Part shown: positions 5,054 through 6,460 of the stretch, piece after piece
Position numbering within the stretch: position 1 is the first letter of the stretch
How the letters are laid out: every line of letters starts with the position of its first letter
Assembly (NCBI GenBank): GCA_005883855.1
Contig: VBAU01000289.1
Span: 1 to 6,460, forward strand
Length of the DNA stretch: 6,460 nt
Direction of reading: 5' to 3'
DNA from: Bacteroidota bacterium
GTDB lineage: Bacteria; Bacteroidota; Bacteroidia; Chitinophagales; Chitinophagaceae
Program-made: the position numbers and the translations under genes
Notes under the pieces: model-generated
Databases searched by the model: none
What the model was told of the DNA's origin: nothing
What the model saw: only the letters and a program-made list of their open reading frames with translations

Positions 5054-5710
5054 ATGAAAGCAATTCACGCTTTTTTCTCACTCGTGATGGTTACCAAATT
5101 CTGTTATTGCCAGGAGCAGGCCGACCTGGATGAAGTTGCAAAGGATAACCCCATATTCAAGATTGCCAAGACTTATTTTCGTTCGAATCCTTTCAATATC
5201 CATTTCAGTACTTTTTTGAGCCATTTGACGAGTGATCCCGCGCTGTCGAATAAAACCATTAATAAGCGGACCGATACCAGCTTTTTTTTCTTTCGGGGTG
5301 AGTACAAGGGTCATAATCCATACACGTTTAAGGCAGACAAAGTGGAGATCAGGTTGGCGGAAGGAGAAGTCACCATGGAAGATTCGGTTTCGACAATTGA
5401 CACTTTGCTGTTTTACCAATTGGTCGGTTACAGTTACGAAGCTGCGGGGACGGAAGCAGTAAAAAAAGAGTTTTCAAAATTCGACCGTAAGTTCGGACAA
5501 CATTTTTACGCTGAAGACTCGGTGTTAAAAAAAGATAATGAACCTATCGGAATGGTAAAGAATTATTTTTTGTTTAGCGAAACATTTCTGTCTCCAGTCT
5601 CCATAGGCTGGGTAAAGTTGGATGATCTGCAAAATGTGTTTACAATCACCTTTCGAATCAAGCTTACTCAAAATATGGCGACACTACCACAATTTCCGGA
5701 TGGCCACTAG
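5054..5710 (+). CDS. unrecognised secreted protein
   Basis: I do not recognise a family for this 218-residue protein. It starts with a signal peptide (MKAIHAFFSLVMVTKFCYCQ, cleavage likely after Cys19 or near it), with no convincing lipobox position, so it is probably periplasmic or outer-membrane associated. The mature part is rich in Phe, Tyr and Lys and alternates polar and aromatic residues, with a TSFFFFRGEYKGHNPYTFKA region (75-94) and IDTLLFYQLVGYSYEA (115-130), suggesting mostly beta structure. No membrane helix or known catalytic motif is seen. It follows the TauE gene after 4 bases and is probably co-transcribed. Its last 27 bases overlap the end of the convergent peptidase gene. 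T8 (5282-5289) and two A7 runs occur inside the frame, but the frame is open throughout. No T9SS C-terminal sorting domain is evident. Confidence 0.75.
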   Translation: MKAIHAFFSLVMVTKFCYCQEQADLDEVAKDNPIFKIAKTYFRSNPFNIHFSTFLSHLTSDPALSNKTINKRTDTSFFFFRGEYKGHNPYTFKADKVEIRLAEGEVTMEDSVSTIDTLLFYQLVGYSYEAAGTEAVKKEFSKFDRKFGQHFYAEDSVLKKDNEPIGMVKNYFLFSETFLSPVSIGWVKLDDLQNVFTITFRIKLTQNMATLPQFPDGH

Positions 5711-6445
5711 TGAATGAGTTCTTTTTCCAGTGTCTGTGTTGATAATCCCTTTTTTGTCGATACTGTCAACGCGCACCTTTCCCGAAGCGTGTATAATTTG
5801 TGTCGGGCTCAATAGAATTCCGACATGAGTAATTTTTCTTTTGTTATTGCGGAAAAAGGCGAGATTGCCACATTGGGAGTCCTCGAGCCTTCGAATCTTC
5901 ATTCCCTGGTCTACCTGCAATCTTGCGTCGCGCAACAAATCTATTCCCATCATTTTGAAAATGACCTGCACAAATCCACTGCAATCTACTCCAAGCGGAG
6001 TGCGACCGCCCCACAAGTAAGGTGCATTTAACCATTGCCTGGTTAAATGCGTTACCAGGTCGCTGTCGGGTTTTATTTCATTCCTGTTGAAGAACGATCC
6101 TTCGAATTTATATTTCAGGTTACCTACTGCACCTTCACCATTCTTAAACGCAGGGAGTGTAGAGCCAACAGGGACATGCATGGTCATCTCCCCTGTCTGT
6201 ATTGTATTCAGCAAGCCAGCGGTGACAAAAGATCCATATAAAAGATTTTCATCGACGTCCATTATCATATTGATCCTGATCCAGCCTTCATAGCTATCAG
6301 GCACGGTTTGTATCCCAAGCCACTTCTTCTTCCATTTTAAGATGCGCATACCCTCTCCGAAGAGTAACTGGTTCACCATTTCCGCCTTATGTGACGGCTT
6401 CTTTCTAACCGGCGCAGCCGGAACGACACATATTGCACAGTCCAT
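5684..6445 (-). CDS. SH3/NlpC-P60 cysteine peptidase (C40), YkfC-like
   Basis: A 253-residue peptidase with N-terminal bacterial SH3 domains (about 5-60 and 70-120) and a C-terminal NlpC/P60 domain (about 130-253). The catalytic cysteine is Cys155 in LGVDCSGFVQ, preceded by the family's YLWGGRTP; the basic residues are His207 in ITHVGIL and His219 in IIHAS. C40 enzymes with this layout, such as Bacillus YkfC and dipeptidyl-peptidase VI, cut gamma-D-glutamyl-diamino acid bonds in murein peptides. There is no signal peptide (MDCAICVVPAAPVRKKPSHK), which favours a cytoplasmic role in recycling muropeptides rather than wall hydrolysis outside. The N-terminus aligns with the usual beginning of such Bacteroidota proteins, so the ATG at 6445 seems right; a purine tract (AAAAAGAGG) lies just before it. 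The 3' end overlaps the convergent secreted-protein gene by 27 bases. Confidence 0.9.
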   Translation of the reverse strand: MDCAICVVPAAPVRKKPSHKAEMVNQLLFGEGMRILKWKKKWLGIQTVPDSYEGWIRINMIMDVDENLLYGSFVTAGLLNTIQTGEMTMHVPVGSTLPAFKNGEGAVGNLKYKFEGSFFNRNEIKPDSDLVTHLTRQWLNAPYLWGGRTPLGVDCSGFVQVIFKMMGIDLLRDARLQVDQGMKIRRLEDSQCGNLAFFRNNKRKITHVGILLSPTQIIHASGKVRVDSIDKKGIINTDTGKRTHSLVAIRKLW

Positions 6446-6460
6446 AGGCCTCTTTTTGTG

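Noticed and set aside
5282..5289. T8 homopolymer (and A7 runs near 5461 and 5527) as phase-variation switches
   Set aside because: The runs are short and encode ordinary Phe and Lys stretches; the frame is open and nothing else suggests phase variation.
1..6460. Insertion sequence, CRISPR array, tRNA or rRNA
   Set aside because: No transposase-like product, regularly spaced repeats, tRNA-like cloverleaf or rRNA sequence could be seen on either strand.

Overview
The window looks like a piece of a Bacteroidota chromosome, most likely class Cytophagia. The signs are a type IX secretion (T9SS) plug-protein gene, a good match to the Bacteroidota promoter element TAnnTTTG (1537-1544), near absence of Shine-Dalgarno sequences with A-rich leaders instead, and protein families typical of the phylum (DUF4878-like lipoprotein, signal-less SH3/NlpC-P60 peptidase). 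Base composition is moderate and even, and I see no mobile element, CRISPR array, rRNA or tRNA.

Layout. Positions 1-40 may hold the last codons of a rightward gene. The T9SS plug gene lies on the minus strand (122-1405), convergent with it. A 170-base divergent intergenic region (1406-1575) separates the plug gene from a long rightward run: a LolC/LolE-type ABC permease (TTG start at 1576), a small lipoprotein (2858), the fluoride channel crcB (3313), a DUF190 PII-like protein (3692), family I inorganic pyrophosphatase ppa (4076), a half-length TauE/SafE anion exporter (4648), and an unrecognised secreted protein (5054-5710). The lipoprotein, crcB and DUF190 genes are overlapping or 1 base apart, and the last genes are 4-40 bases apart, so they probably form one or two operons. 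A minus-strand SH3/NlpC-P60 peptidase (5684-6445) runs into the last gene and shares 27 coding bases with it.

How the genes fit together. The most coherent theme is fluoride. CrcB/Fluc exports F-, DUF190 proteins are recurrent CrcB partners, and family I pyrophosphatase is a classic cytoplasmic target of fluoride inhibition. The TauE-type exporter adds a second predicted anion exporter. The flanking genes concern the cell envelope: lipoprotein trafficking, T9SS outer-membrane gating and murein peptide processing. Most of the window is ordinary chromosomal housekeeping. The points of interest are the crcB-DUF190-ppa-TauE grouping without a visible fluoride riboswitch, the overlapping convergent gene ends, a possible diverged repeat pair around the plug gene, and the uncharacterised secreted protein.
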